In this document: positions 14,214 to 25,200 of the stretch, piece by piece
Layout: every line of letters begins with the position of its first letter
Numbering within the stretch: the stretch's first letter is position 1
The notes under the pieces: model-generated
Database searches by the model: none
Seen by the model: the letters and a program-made list of their open reading frames with translations, nothing else
Told to the model about the DNA's origin: nothing
Position numbers and translations under genes: made by a program
NCBI GenBank assembly: GCA_029563035.1
Contig: JAKQTP010000129.1
Coordinates: 1-52,909, forward strand
Source: an archaeon
GTDB lineage: Archaea > Iainarchaeota > Iainarchaeia > CSSED10-239
Direction of reading: 5' to 3'
Length of the DNA: 52,909 bases

Positions 14214-16285
14214 TGAAATGGAAATTAATTTATTTAGATACAAAAAATGATATACTTAATACTTATGATAAAATGAAAATTATGAAACCAGATATTATGT
14301 CTATAGATACAGAAACATCTGGTTTACATATTATTTTAGATAAACCCTATTGTGTTTCATTTGCTGTATTCAATTTTCAAACCCAAGAAGCAATCTCTTA
14401 TATAGGACTGATCAGTGAAGAAATTCTTAGACTTATTGAATTTATAGCACAAAGAGTAAAAAAAGTTTTATTTTGGAATGCAAAATTTGACTTACATATG
14501 TTATATAATAAAAACTTAAATCTAGTTTTTTATCCTAACATAACAGATGTTATGATATATGCCAGATTAGGAACAAGTGCCAAAATTCCTAAAGAGGGAG
14601 GACCTGTTTTAAAATTAAAAGTTATGGCAGAAAAATATATAGATAAAAATGCTAGAAATTATGAAAAAGAAGTTAATAAATTTAAAAAAGAAATTTTAGT
14701 AGAACGTAACAAAATATTAAAAGAACAAAATATCAAAATTGGTAAACTTAATGATTATCTTAAAGATAAAATTAATTTAATAGAAGACTTAGCACAAAAT
14801 ATAAAAGATATTTTATTAAATCCTAAATACAATCCTAATAATTATTTTAATATTCCTTATAATATATTAAAAATATATGCTGGATATGACGCAATATATA
14901 CTATAGAATTATATTTGAAATTTTTACCTATTTGTGAAGAACGAAAACAAATGGAAGTTATTAAAAGAGAAGAACAAAATATACCTATCCTATGGAAAAT
15001 GGAACGTTATGGCTTAGCGGCTAATAAAACATATTTACAAGAATGTAAAAATAAAGTTAGAAATTATATTATTAAACGAAGACAAGAATTAATTGAATTA
15101 GTTGGTTTTAATATAAAAGCTTCTCAATCCAAAATAGTTAAAGAAATGTTTAATAATAATTTCGATATGGAATTAGAATCTACTGATAATGATAGTTTGC
15201 AATATATTATTAATAATTATGGAAACTCAACACAAACTAAAATAGCTAAAATAATTTCAGAATTAAGAACTTTAGAAAAATGGTATTCAACTTATATATG
15301 TAAATGGTTAGATGAATTAAAATATACAAATAAAATTTATACTTCCTTTAATCAATGTGGAACTGTCTCTGGACGTTTTTCAAGTGACTTTCAACAATTT
15401 CCAAAAGAGGGACTATTTACATCTACAGGTGAAGAATTATTTATTCCAAGAAGAATAGTAACTGTTTCTAAAAATGGATATAATAAATTAGCTTTAATAG
15501 ATTTTGCTTCCGAAGAATTACGATTTCAAGCACTTTATTCTTTATTAATAAAAGCACCAGATAAAAATTTATGTAGAGCATTTATGCCATATCTTTGTAA
15601 AACAGAAAGTGGATTACAATTTGATTATAAAGATCCTTCTATATTAAAAACATTTCAAAATTATAAATGGTATCATATAGAAGATAATAAATTATGGAAT
15701 CCAACTGATTTACATGATATGACTACTCTTAATGCTTATCCAGGTTTAACTAAAGAAGATAAAGATTTTAAACATTATAGAAAAATTGCTAAAAGTATTA
15801 ATTTTGCTTGTAATTATGGAGCAGGTATTTCAACATTATCAAGTCAATTCGGATTATCTACTGAAATGGCTACAAGATTATTTAATGCTTATTGTACAAC
15901 ATTTGAAGGAATAACTGCATATAAACAACATATTAAAAATATTCTTTATACACAAAATTATTTAACTAATTTATTTGGTAGAAGATATTATGATACAAAT
16001 TATCATAAAGGTGCAAACTATTTAATACAAGGTTCTGCAGCTGATCTTCTAAAAATAAAATTAATTGAAATTAATAATTTTTTAACTCAAAATAATTATA
16101 AAACTAGAATGTTAGCAACAATCCATGATGAAATTATATTTGAAATTTATGATAATGAAGACTTTATTATTCCCCAAATTAAAGCAATAATGGAAAATGT
16201 TCAAAATAGTTTTATACCTTTTATTGCTGAAGTTGAAATTTCTACAACAACATGGGATAAAAAGGAGAAACTAGTCTATGAATGA
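14210..16285 (+). CDS. Family A DNA polymerase with 3'-5' exonuclease
   Basis: The 691-aa product has DEDDy proofreading motifs SIDTETSGL (D33, E35), WNAKFDLHM (D94) and YAGYDAIYTIELY. Polymerase motif A is ALIDFASEELRFQ (~430), motif B RKIAKSINFACNYG and motif C TIHDEIIFEI (~639). There is no 5' nuclease domain, as expected for phage PolA-type enzymes. An insertion of ~60 charged residues (~140-200) sits within the exonuclease region. The start overlaps the primase stop (ATGA). It is the replicative polymerase of this phage. Confidence 0.93.
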   Translation: MMKWKLIYLDTKNDILNTYDKMKIMKPDIMSIDTETSGLHIILDKPYCVSFAVFNFQTQEAISYIGLISEEILRLIEFIAQRVKKVLFWNAKFDLHMLYNKNLNLVFYPNITDVMIYARLGTSAKIPKEGGPVLKLKVMAEKYIDKNARNYEKEVNKFKKEILVERNKILKEQNIKIGKLNDYLKDKINLIEDLAQNIKDILLNPKYNPNNYFNIPYNILKIYAGYDAIYTIELYLKFLPICEERKQMEVIKREEQNIPILWKMERYGLAANKTYLQECKNKVRNYIIKRRQELIELVGFNIKASQSKIVKEMFNNNFDMELESTDNDSLQYIINNYGNSTQTKIAKIISELRTLEKWYSTYICKWLDELKYTNKIYTSFNQCGTVSGRFSSDFQQFPKEGLFTSTGEELFIPRRIVTVSKNGYNKLALIDFASEELRFQALYSLLIKAPDKNLCRAFMPYLCKTESGLQFDYKDPSILKTFQNYKWYHIEDNKLWNPTDLHDMTTLNAYPGLTKEDKDFKHYRKIAKSINFACNYGAGISTLSSQFGLSTEMATRLFNAYCTTFEGITAYKQHIKNILYTQNYLTNLFGRRYYDTNYHKGANYLIQGSAADLLKIKLIEINNFLTQNNYKTRMLATIHDEIIFEIYDNEDFIIPQIKAIMENVQNSFIPFIAEVEISTTTWDKKEKLVYE

Positions 16286-16799
16286 TACATTTAAAATTTT
16301 AGCCATAGACCCTTCTGGTAATTTTACAGAAGGAAAAGGAACTACAGGCTGGTCTTTATTAAATTTTGACGGAAAAATTATTGCTTGTGGTCAAATACTT
16401 GCTTCTAGTTTTAACACTAAGATATATTATTGGAACGCTATAGTAAACCAAATAACAATATTAAATCCATCATTTGTAGTAGTAGAAGATTTCTTATTAT
16501 ATGCTTCAAAAGCAACTAATCAAATTAATTCTAGATTTGAAACATCTAAATTAATAGGAATATTAGAATTTATATGTGGACAAAATCAAATTCCAATTTA
16601 CTTACAAAAAGCAGTCGATGTAAAAAAACGATGGACTGACCAAATATTAGTTGCAGAAAATATAATAGAAAAAATAGGCTCTCATTATTATGCAGGAGGT
16701 GTATTAACATCAGAACATATTAGAGATTCTATTAGACATGGAACTCATTTTATAAGATATAAACTACCAAAAATATTAATTGAAAGGAAATTAATATGA
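16278..16799 (+). CDS. RuvC-like Holliday junction endonuclease
   Basis: 173 aa with an RNase H-like fold: first strand with catalytic Asp (ILAIDPSGN), the GTTGWSLLNF strand, VVVEDFLLY with a second acidic residue, and HIRDSIRHGTHF near the C terminus supplying the last acidic residue, as in phage RuvC-type resolvases. GGAGA lies upstream and both ends overlap neighbours by a few bases. The predicted role is resolving branched DNA before packaging. Confidence 0.85.
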   Translation: MNDTFKILAIDPSGNFTEGKGTTGWSLLNFDGKIIACGQILASSFNTKIYYWNAIVNQITILNPSFVVVEDFLLYASKATNQINSRFETSKLIGILEFICGQNQIPIYLQKAVDVKKRWTDQILVAENIIEKIGSHYYAGGVLTSEHIRDSIRHGTHFIRYKLPKILIERKLI

Positions 16800-17614
16800 G
16801 TATAAATTATGAAGAATTAACAAGAATTGCATTAAAAAAAAATAATTTTATCATTATTGCAGAAGATATAGATAAAATGAATGAAACAGAATTCAAAGAA
16901 ATACGCCAATTAGGTTTTGGAGCTAGCGATAGTAGTAAACTATTAAATGTAAACCCATTTCCAAACGGAACTACGCTAGACTTAATAGATGAAAAAGTTA
17001 GAGGAGTATTTGATGAAACAATATCAAAAAAAGCTTCTGTAAGAATGGGTAAAGAATTAGAAAGTTTAATATTATTAAAAACACAATCTGTATTAAAAGC
17101 GTATATTTATAAACCAACATCAATGTTTGGAAATCTACAATATCATTTAAATATTAATTTTGATGGTGTAGGATTTTTTGGTTTAGGGAAAGACTTAGAT
17201 ATTAGAGCAATCGAAGCAAAATTAGTTACAGAATATGGAAGAAAATATTATAATTTTCAAATGGCTTATAAAAGAACATTAGATGGTGAAGTTCAAGATT
17301 CTACTATTGAACCAAACAAACCAGATTTTACTAATGAAGAAAATATGCAAACACGTATAAATAAGTATGCAGATTTTTATGGAATTCCTGTTTATTATTT
17401 AACTCAATTACAACAACAAATTTTTAGTTTAGGAAATGACTTTGGATTTTTAACCGTTCTAGATGTCAAAACTTGGGATATATTCGTCTTTAAAGTATAT
17501 GCTCATGAAGATATAATAGAATACTTAAAATCCAGTGCAAGCGAAAATTGGGCTATAATTGAGGCACGTAGAAGCATACAAAACAAAAATATGAATTTAC
17601 CAGTTTCATGGTAA
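16796..17614 (+). CDS. YqaJ/lambda-exonuclease-like nuclease
   Basis: The 272-aa product has GASDSSKLLNVNPF (~39-52, the YqaJ start motif), RMGKELESLILLKT with a conserved Glu, NFDGVGFFG (Asp), and AIEAKLVTEYG (ExK). These form the PD-(D/E)xK core of YqaJ exonucleases that work with annealing proteins such as Sak4. It is the last gene of the replication operon; a terminator follows 10 bases after the stop. Confidence 0.85.
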   Translation: MSINYEELTRIALKKNNFIIIAEDIDKMNETEFKEIRQLGFGASDSSKLLNVNPFPNGTTLDLIDEKVRGVFDETISKKASVRMGKELESLILLKTQSVLKAYIYKPTSMFGNLQYHLNINFDGVGFFGLGKDLDIRAIEAKLVTEYGRKYYNFQMAYKRTLDGEVQDSTIEPNKPDFTNEENMQTRINKYADFYGIPVYYLTQLQQQIFSLGNDFGFLTVLDVKTWDIFVFKVYAHEDIIEYLKSSASENWAIIEARRSIQNKNMNLPVSW

Positions 17615-17623
17615 AAAAAATTA

Positions 17624-17656
17624 AAGTCTAGGTATAAAATATCTAGACTTTTTTTT
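17624..17656 (+). terminator. Intrinsic terminator after the replication operon
   Basis: AAGTCTAG (17624-17631) pairs perfectly with CTAGACTT (17643-17650) and runs into eight Ts. It ends the long plus-strand operon. Confidence 0.85.
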
Positions 17657-17839
17657 ATATGGAAACTACTAATAGATAAAGGAATAAACAAAAAACAGTT
17701 GATTGAACTTACAGGTGTCAGTTCTTCTTCTATAGCTAAATTAACTAAAGGAGAAAATGTTACAACTGATGTTTTATGTAAAATTTGTAAAGCTTTAAAT
17801 TGTGATTTTAAAGATATTATGGAATACATACCAGAATAA
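17651..17839 (+). pseudogene. Start-less Cro/C1-type helix-turn-helix fragment
   Basis: Codons from 17660 encode WKLLIDKGINKKQLIELTG, then SSSSIAKLTKGENVTTDVL and CKICKALNCDFKDIMEYIPE, a nearly full XRE/Cro HTH of the short Bacillota type. Full relatives begin MISYxPLWKLL. Here the residues before Trp come from the T-run of the terminator, and no ATG, GTG or TTG exists upstream in frame after the YqaJ stop. Either a rare ATA (17657) is used or the gene lost its 5' end. The coding frame is otherwise intact for 59 residues, so the loss looks recent. Confidence 0.6.
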
Positions 17840-17884
17840 AAAAGAGCGACCTACTCATATTGAGTAAAGTCGCTTTATTTTTTT
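17838..17884. terminator. Bidirectional intrinsic terminator
   Basis: AGCGAC (17845-17850) pairs with GTCGCT (17869-17874), and ACTCA (17853-17857) with TGAGT (17861-17865). There is an A-run on the left and a T-run on the right, so it works on both strands between the convergent HTH fragment and the methyltransferase gene. Confidence 0.88.
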
Positions 17885-17889
17885 CTAGG

Positions 17890-19044
17890 TTATTTTGAAT
17901 CATTTTCAACAAAAACTTTTAATATTTCAGATGCAATTAATTCTATAACAGGTACTGAAACAGCATTTCCAGCTTGTTTATATAACATGGCATCAGAATA
18001 AGGTTTCCCTTTATATTTAGTTGGTAATATAAATCCATTATCAACTGGGAATCCTTGAAGTTTTAGAGCTTCAGCAGGAGTAATTTTTCTAATACCATAA
18101 TCATCAAGGATTAACGGAACATTGTGTCCACCAGTTCCCATGTTTGCGGTTAATGTTGGACAAACGTTACTTTGATTTTTTCTAACATACATACCCCTTC
18201 TCAATTGATAGAACTGATATTTTTCTATTATTTGCTCTTCAAGATTGATTCTTTCATTACGTTTTATAGCAGGATCTAGAGCGTCATATTCTTCTTTAGA
18301 TAAGAAATAATGTGGGTATTTCGCTTTTGTATAGTAATATTTTTCCGGAGCTTTTTTACTATAGTCAATAATACTTTTAATTTGATCTTCACGCTGTTTT
18401 TTAGAAAAAGTTTTCTTAAAATCATCAAGATGATCAAACATTGTAAATTTATCAGCATCTGCTTTGTCCCTAAAACATATAATATAAATTCTTTCTCTAT
18501 TTTGAGGTAAATCACTATAATGCATTGTGTTTAAGATTGCAGATTTCACAATATATCCTTCATGTTCAATAGCACCTTTTATAACCTTATAAGTGTTTCC
18601 CTTATCATGAGATTGAAGATTCTTTACATTTTCAAGAAATAAGACTCTAGGTTTTTTGAATCTTTCACCAAGTTGCTTAACAGTATTAATAATAGATAAA
18701 AACAAATTACCTCTTTCGTCTTCAAATCCTTTTTGATAACCGGCAATACTAAACGCCTGGCAAGGAAAACCACCGTCTAAAATGTCAATTTCTTCACTCA
18801 ACAATTTCTCTTTCAAAGTTCTATAATACTTTTCGTTGTCTTTAGCTTGAGTTGGATCTAATATTAAATTTATATCCCCTTCAAGTAATTCATGATTATA
18901 ATTAATTCTATATGTTTCACATGCATATTCATCAATTTCATTTGCCCAAACAAGTTCAAAGCCATGTTCCCCTACTACAGCAGATTTTATTCCACGACTT
19001 ATTCCACCAATTCCTGCAAACATACTGCCAACTTTATATTTCAT
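17890..19044 (-). CDS. DNA C5-cytosine methyltransferase
   Basis: I chose the start at 19044 (MKYKVGSMFAGIGG) because GTGAGGTT lies 8 bases before it, within the longer frame that begins at 19068. The product is about 384 aa. Motif I is FAGIGGISRG, motif IV GGFPCQAFSIAG with the catalytic Cys, motif VI FLENVKNL, motif VIII QNRERIYIICF, then a target-recognition region and motifs IX-X (LKLQGFP, KQAGNAVSVPVI). All key motifs are present. There is no paired restriction enzyme, so it probably protects phage DNA from host restriction. Confidence 0.93.
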   Translation of the reverse strand: MKYKVGSMFAGIGGISRGIKSAVVGEHGFELVWANEIDEYACETYRINYNHELLEGDINLILDPTQAKDNEKYYRTLKEKLLSEEIDILDGGFPCQAFSIAGYQKGFEDERGNLFLSIINTVKQLGERFKKPRVLFLENVKNLQSHDKGNTYKVIKGAIEHEGYIVKSAILNTMHYSDLPQNRERIYIICFRDKADADKFTMFDHLDDFKKTFSKKQREDQIKSIIDYSKKAPEKYYYTKAKYPHYFLSKEEYDALDPAIKRNERINLEEQIIEKYQFYQLRRGMYVRKNQSNVCPTLTANMGTGGHNVPLILDDYGIRKITPAEALKLQGFPVDNGFILPTKYKGKPYSDAMLYKQAGNAVSVPVIELIASEILKVFVENDSK

Positions 19045-19220
19045 GGTATAAACCTCACTTTCGTACATACATTACCGCTACTTTAAAAAAATATCCAGTA
19101 ATAATTAAACTTCTTCAATTATTCTTTTTAAATGATTAATTAAATCATTTGTATTGTAAAACATACGTTCACTCAACTTGGCACACACTTCGTGTGTAGC
19201 CTGCGTTTCGTTCACTTAAA
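19045..19220 (-). other. Intergenic region with UUCG-type hairpin after the virion operon
   Basis: This lies between the methyltransferase and the end of the giant gene. On either strand ACACA/TGTGT around TTCG, flanked by GGC/GCC (19179-19202), forms a stable hairpin. It is bracketed by direct repeats CGTTCACT near 19166 and 19208. There is no T-run in the minus direction, so it may be a 3' end stabiliser rather than a standard terminator. Confidence 0.4.
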
Positions 19221-22200
19221 TTAACGGTATTTATATTGATTTAATATGTCTGTTACTCTATATGAAACATTATTTAAATTTGTAGGTTTCATACGCATTT
19301 CTACTCTTGAATAACCACCAGATGTATATAAACTTTTATAAATAGTAGGTCGTTGTGGATATCTACGATATACATTTTTGGTATAATAATTTCTATCATA
19401 ATATGGTTTACTTGTTCCTAAAAATGTTCCAGGATGTAATTCACCAGTATTATTATATTCTTTTACTGTTTTTTGAGCATTGTTTATTACAGATACTCCA
19501 GGTAATTGTGTGTAACGATTATATTGAGCGCCTGTTGCTAAATCTACTACTGGTTTAAATAATGGATTTAATTTATTATTTGCTGCTTTTACAGGATCCA
19601 TAATATTTGAAATATTTTCTAATAAAGGATTTCCAAAATTATATAATCTACCATCCATAGGAATATCGCCTTTACTTTTTCGTCCTAGCAAATATCCATT
19701 CTCTAAATCTTCATCTTCATCACCCCAAGAATTATTTGCAAAAGTATACATAAATTTTACAAATCCATAATCTCCTAAATAGTCATTAAATAACTTCGTT
19801 GCTTTAATAGGATAATTAGCAAATGGAAAAAATACTTCTAACCATTTCATATATTCTGCTTTATCACTATATATAAAATGTTTTGATATAACTTTTTGAG
19901 TTGCTTCTGATATATCATAACCTTGTTTTAAAGCAGTTTTTATCATTTCTGCACGAAATATAGTTTCAATATCACTATTTATTTCTGTCCATCTTTTTAC
20001 TGCTTTGATTTTTTGCATCCAAGCAATAAATTTATTACTTTCATTACCAATTTTATAACGTAACGAATAATACCTAGCATAATCTTTATCATCCTTTAAT
20101 AGTTTATTTCTTGCTTTTTCTTTTAAATCATTATATTCTTCTTCTAATGTTTTAAATGAATTATTTGGTGTATCATTAATTGTATATAATTCTGTTTCTT
20201 CTTCTAATGTTAAATTTGATTTTGATTTTAATTCTTGAATACGTTCTTTTTTTAATACAGATTTTAAATAATTTCTTTGAATTTCTTTTAATTCACCAAA
20301 TGAAGCATTTGTAGATAATATTTCGTTTAATTCTTTTATTTCTTTAATTTGTTTAGGATTTAATTTTTTAATATAATCCTGTATTTCAGAAGGTAATTTA
20401 ATAAATTCATTAGAATCTTGTTTAGTTAAAAGTTCAATCCAACGTCCTTCTACTTCTTCTGTATTTCCTAATATTTCAATTACCCTTTTATCTGAGGTTA
20501 AGTCATTAAAATAATGTTTCCATAAATTAAATGTTTCTGCTGTTTTAGTTAAACTTCCAATTGTTGAAATAAAATTATAATTATGTTCAGTTAAATTTTG
20601 TAACGTTGCAGCAGTTACATTTTGAATAACAAATGGAGCACTAAACAATAATGATACAAATTTTATAGGATAAATAATGGCATTATGTAATCCTCTTAAT
20701 ACAGGACTTATTTCTAATTTTTGTCCCAAATCATGTAATATATTTAAATATTCATCTTTACCAGTAATAAAATATTGAGAATCCATATCATCTAAAAAAT
20801 ATTGTAAAGTTTCTGTATCACTTGTTTTTAATAATCGTACCTTATTATTGTCATCTAAAATAGCTAATCGTAAATCAGGTCTTTTACTAAAAAACATTTT
20901 TAAATCATCAGGTGTTTTACAAATATTTTTTATACTACTGACTATTTTATTTGATGTATTAACAGAATTTTTTATTTTACGAATTAATTCAAAACGACTA
21001 ATATTAGATACATTTAATATATCCTGTTTATAAGTAAATAAACCATGTATATAAGCAATACGTAATCTATTTTTATATTCTTTTATATCAGTTACATAAT
21101 CCATATCTTCAATACTATCAATTAATGCTTCTATTCTTTTAATACGTTTCATTTCATCATCTGGTAAATTTAATTCTTCTTTTGTTATGTAATTCCAAAA
21201 TGATAATGCAATTCGATTTCCTTTTTGTTTAGTATTAATTTTTTGCTCATTAATAAACTGTAAAAAATCATTAGTATCTACTTCTAATTCTTTAGCAATA
21301 GCAGACCAATGTTGATAAATTTTAGTTTCTTGAACATCATTATAACCATAAAATTTATTTTCTGTTTTAGTATATAAATCTGATACAGGATCATTAGATA
21401 ATTTTTTTAATTTATTTGAATCTCTAATAGGTGTTCCAATATATTCCCCATCTTTATATTCATGTGGATATTTAATAGTGTGTAATGAATTTTTATTAAC
21501 TAAATCAAAAGGTTTTTGTTTTGTTTGCATAATAAGTTCATTTAAATCATAAAACTTATTTCTATTTATACGATTTTCTTGTTTAGTAGTTGATAACACA
21601 TAGCGTATTTCATCTAAAGCTTCTCTAAAGTTTTTATTAAATTCCTCTAATGCAGTATCATACACTTGTCTAGGAACACCTTCAGAAGATAAAACTTGCG
21701 TGCTCATAAATCTAGATAATGGATCTATTATATTTGATTTTATTTTTTCAAATAGTTCATTTGATACATCAGATTCTGCAAACATGCTAATACTTTTGTT
21801 ATCTCTAACACATTCTATTGTTCTATTAACTATTTTTATAACTACATCTTGAGAAATAAAAGAACTATTTTGAGTTCTACGATATATTAATGTTTGCAAA
21901 TCTGTAAATAATTGTTCAGAAAATTTATCTATATCTATTTTTCCTTGAGCTAATTTTTTTCTAGTTTTTTCTGCTTCTTTTAATAATTGAAAAAATAAAT
22001 CTAATTGTCCATTTCCAGTATCTAAATCTTTTAAAATGTTATCTTGCCATAAAGCAGATTCCCAAATATCTTGAATATAACTTCTTAATTTTATAATTTC
22101 TGGATGATCAACTTTTGCTAATATATCGGCAATAAATTGCATTCCACTTCCTTCTTCTAAATCGGGACTATTAGTTATTACATCTCTTAGAATACGAAAA

Positions 22201-25200
22201 GACCCATTATATAAAATACCCTTTTGTAATAATTGAAGATTAACAATATTAGTATTTAATTTTAAATTAACAAGATTTTTTCTATTAGTAAATCTATTAA
22301 ATAAATATAATGAACTATGATACTGTTCTTCTAATTCATTTAAATATTCTTCTAAAACATCTAATTCTTTTGTTAATTTTTCATCAAAATCTATACTTCT
22401 ATCTTTATATTGCACAAAATTAGCCATAAACTTTTGTTTATTATAATGTAATTCAGTTGATAATTCAATTATATCATCTATACTAGATATATTTTTATGA
22501 TTATTTAATACATAATATATTATTTCTGGCAGTTTATTCCCCATATATTGTTCTTCAATATATTTTATTACTTTATCATAATTATAATTTTGTTCTCCTA
22601 TAGCAGCTGTTGGATCAGATATTACATCATAAAAATTTAAGTTTGGATTTTTTTCTATAGCAACAGTTGAATTATCTTTTAATTTTTTATATAATTTTTC
22701 AAACCAAATAGAAGTAACATCAATATCAATATCAGCATCATGTAATGGTTTGCCATTATAAAATATTTCTACAGTTCTTTTATTTGTATCATCAAAATAA
22801 TATCTTTCTTCTAGACCAACATAATCTTTAAAATTAAATTCGCCACTTTCATAATATGTTTTTGTATATGGAACTCCAGCAGCTTTTGCTAATTCTGAAT
22901 TATTTTTTGAAAATGTAATATCACTTGTATCAAAATAAGGATATGCCCTTGACAATGCTAAACTATCAACAATATTATTATCAAATGTTGAATATAATGT
23001 TCTACCATTTTCTGTAATTTTTCCAGCATCATCAAATACATTACCAATTTGGTCTTTTATAGCAGAACCTTCTTTTGTTCTTAGATAGTTATTAAATAGA
23101 ACACCCATATCAAATTCAGCATTATGTGCAACAATCATTGAATCTGCTTGATTAAATATACCAGTTTCTTTATTTAGTAAATATGAATATATTTCTTCTA
23201 TTGTTTTTGTATTTCCTTTTATTTTATTTTCTTTTAATTTATCTAAAGTTATTTTATTTACATTCATAGACTCTTTATCTATAGTAAAACCATATTTAGA
23301 TGCTTGTTTAAATTCATCTGGATCAATAAATATATCATTTGCATCTATCATTTTTAATGTGCCAGTATTATCGACAGCATATTTTTTTATAGTAAATTGC
23401 AAAAGCATTGCTTGATTTAATAATTGACCACCTGCTGAAGTTTCAGTATCAAAAATATAAATAAATTTTGGTAAACCACCATTATTAAATTGAATAGATT
23501 TATGTAAGACAGCACTATTTTTTTGAGTAATACCTGATGTTAAATCTTCTAAACTTTCTATAAATTTATCAACATTATATTTACCACCATAACTTTTTTT
23601 AGTTGCCGTTTTTGGATCAGAAAACCATTTATTTATTATATTTTTTTGTTTAGGGTTTTCTAAAATCATTTGTTCTTTTGAATATTTTTTTATAAATAAA
23701 GAACTAGCAAATGGGTCATCTTTGTTTTGTAAAACTTCTTTTATAAATCCATCAATTTCTGGACCTTTAAATCCTTTAATAGTGGCAGACTCTATTTTAT
23801 AATCTTTATTTAATTTTATATCAAATTTAATTCCTAAGTCTGCTTCAAGTAAATCATATTTCTTTTTTTGAGAAATTAAATCATATATAATTTTTTGAAG
23901 TTCTACTTGTTTATTAAACATATCTGGAGTACCTAAATTTAATTTTATTATACTTTCAGATAATTCTTGTAATACTTTTTTAAAAGCTTTTAGAAATGGA
24001 TCTTCTACATTTAAGCTTGCCAAAGGTATTGCTCTTTGAAAAAATTTATTTAATATAGTTTTATCTTTGGTTAACTTAGCTAATAATGTATATTCACTAA
24101 CCATATCATTAGATATATTTTCAAATTCTCTTCTTAAATAAGACATAACTAGAAACTCTTTATTAATAAAATTAGGAATATCTTCTTTTTTAAATAAATC
24201 ATCTACAGCTTTTTTTAGTGTTGTTAGATTTTGTTTATATTCTAATTTATTTTTTTCTAATTCAATTAATTCTTGATTAATTTTTTCTAATTTTATTTCA
24301 TAATTTGGATCATTTTTTACAGATAAAGAATTTTTTTGATTTATTAATTGTCTGTATTTTAATTCATATCTTGAAATAATTCTATTAGTGTTTTCAGAAT
24401 ATTGATTTATTGCATAATATAATTGTATAGAATCATATTTATTTAATAAGTCATAAGTATCTGATAATTTTTTTAAACTAATTGATTTATTATCCCTAAT
24501 AAGACTTATTAAAGTTTTTCGTAGATCTTCATATAATTTAATAAAATTATTACTTTGTGTATTATAAATTTTATACACATCTATATCAGCAATATTTCGA
24601 TCAAGTAAATCTATAAAACCTATTATATTATTATATTGTTCTATACCAAACATATAACTTTTTGAAGTAAACATTTTTGAAGTTATAACTTCTTTATGTA
24701 TTTCTCTTAATTTATTTTTTAATTGGTCAATAGATTCAATATCATGATATTCTAAATATGCCTTAGAATTATTATCATAAAATTTTGCAACTTTAGTTTG
24801 TGTTGCCCTATATTTTGCTGTTTTATAAATAGTTTCTTTTGGTTTAACATTATTAATTTTTTGTTTTAATATTTCATTTTTTAGTTCTTCTTGATATGTT
24901 TTAAACTTTTCAATTCTATTGGCATATATTTTTTTAGTTGTTTCACTATTAGATAAATCAAATTTACGTTCAAGATTTTCTATTTCTGTAGTTACTCTAC
25001 CCAATTCATTATGATAATCAGATGTGTCTAATAATATATCTTCAGGATTTGATTCTTTCCACAATTTATAAGTAGTATCTGATTTATTAACTATTTCAAA
25101 TTTTTTATAATCTTGAAGATATTTACGAATATTATCTATAATACGACTAATAACAGCAGATTCTTGACATGAACTAGAAAAATTGTTTATAATATTTACA

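Noticed and set aside
17651..19044. Lysogeny module (repressor fragment plus methyltransferase)
   Set aside because: No integrase, excisionase or attachment site seen; the HTH is a fragment.
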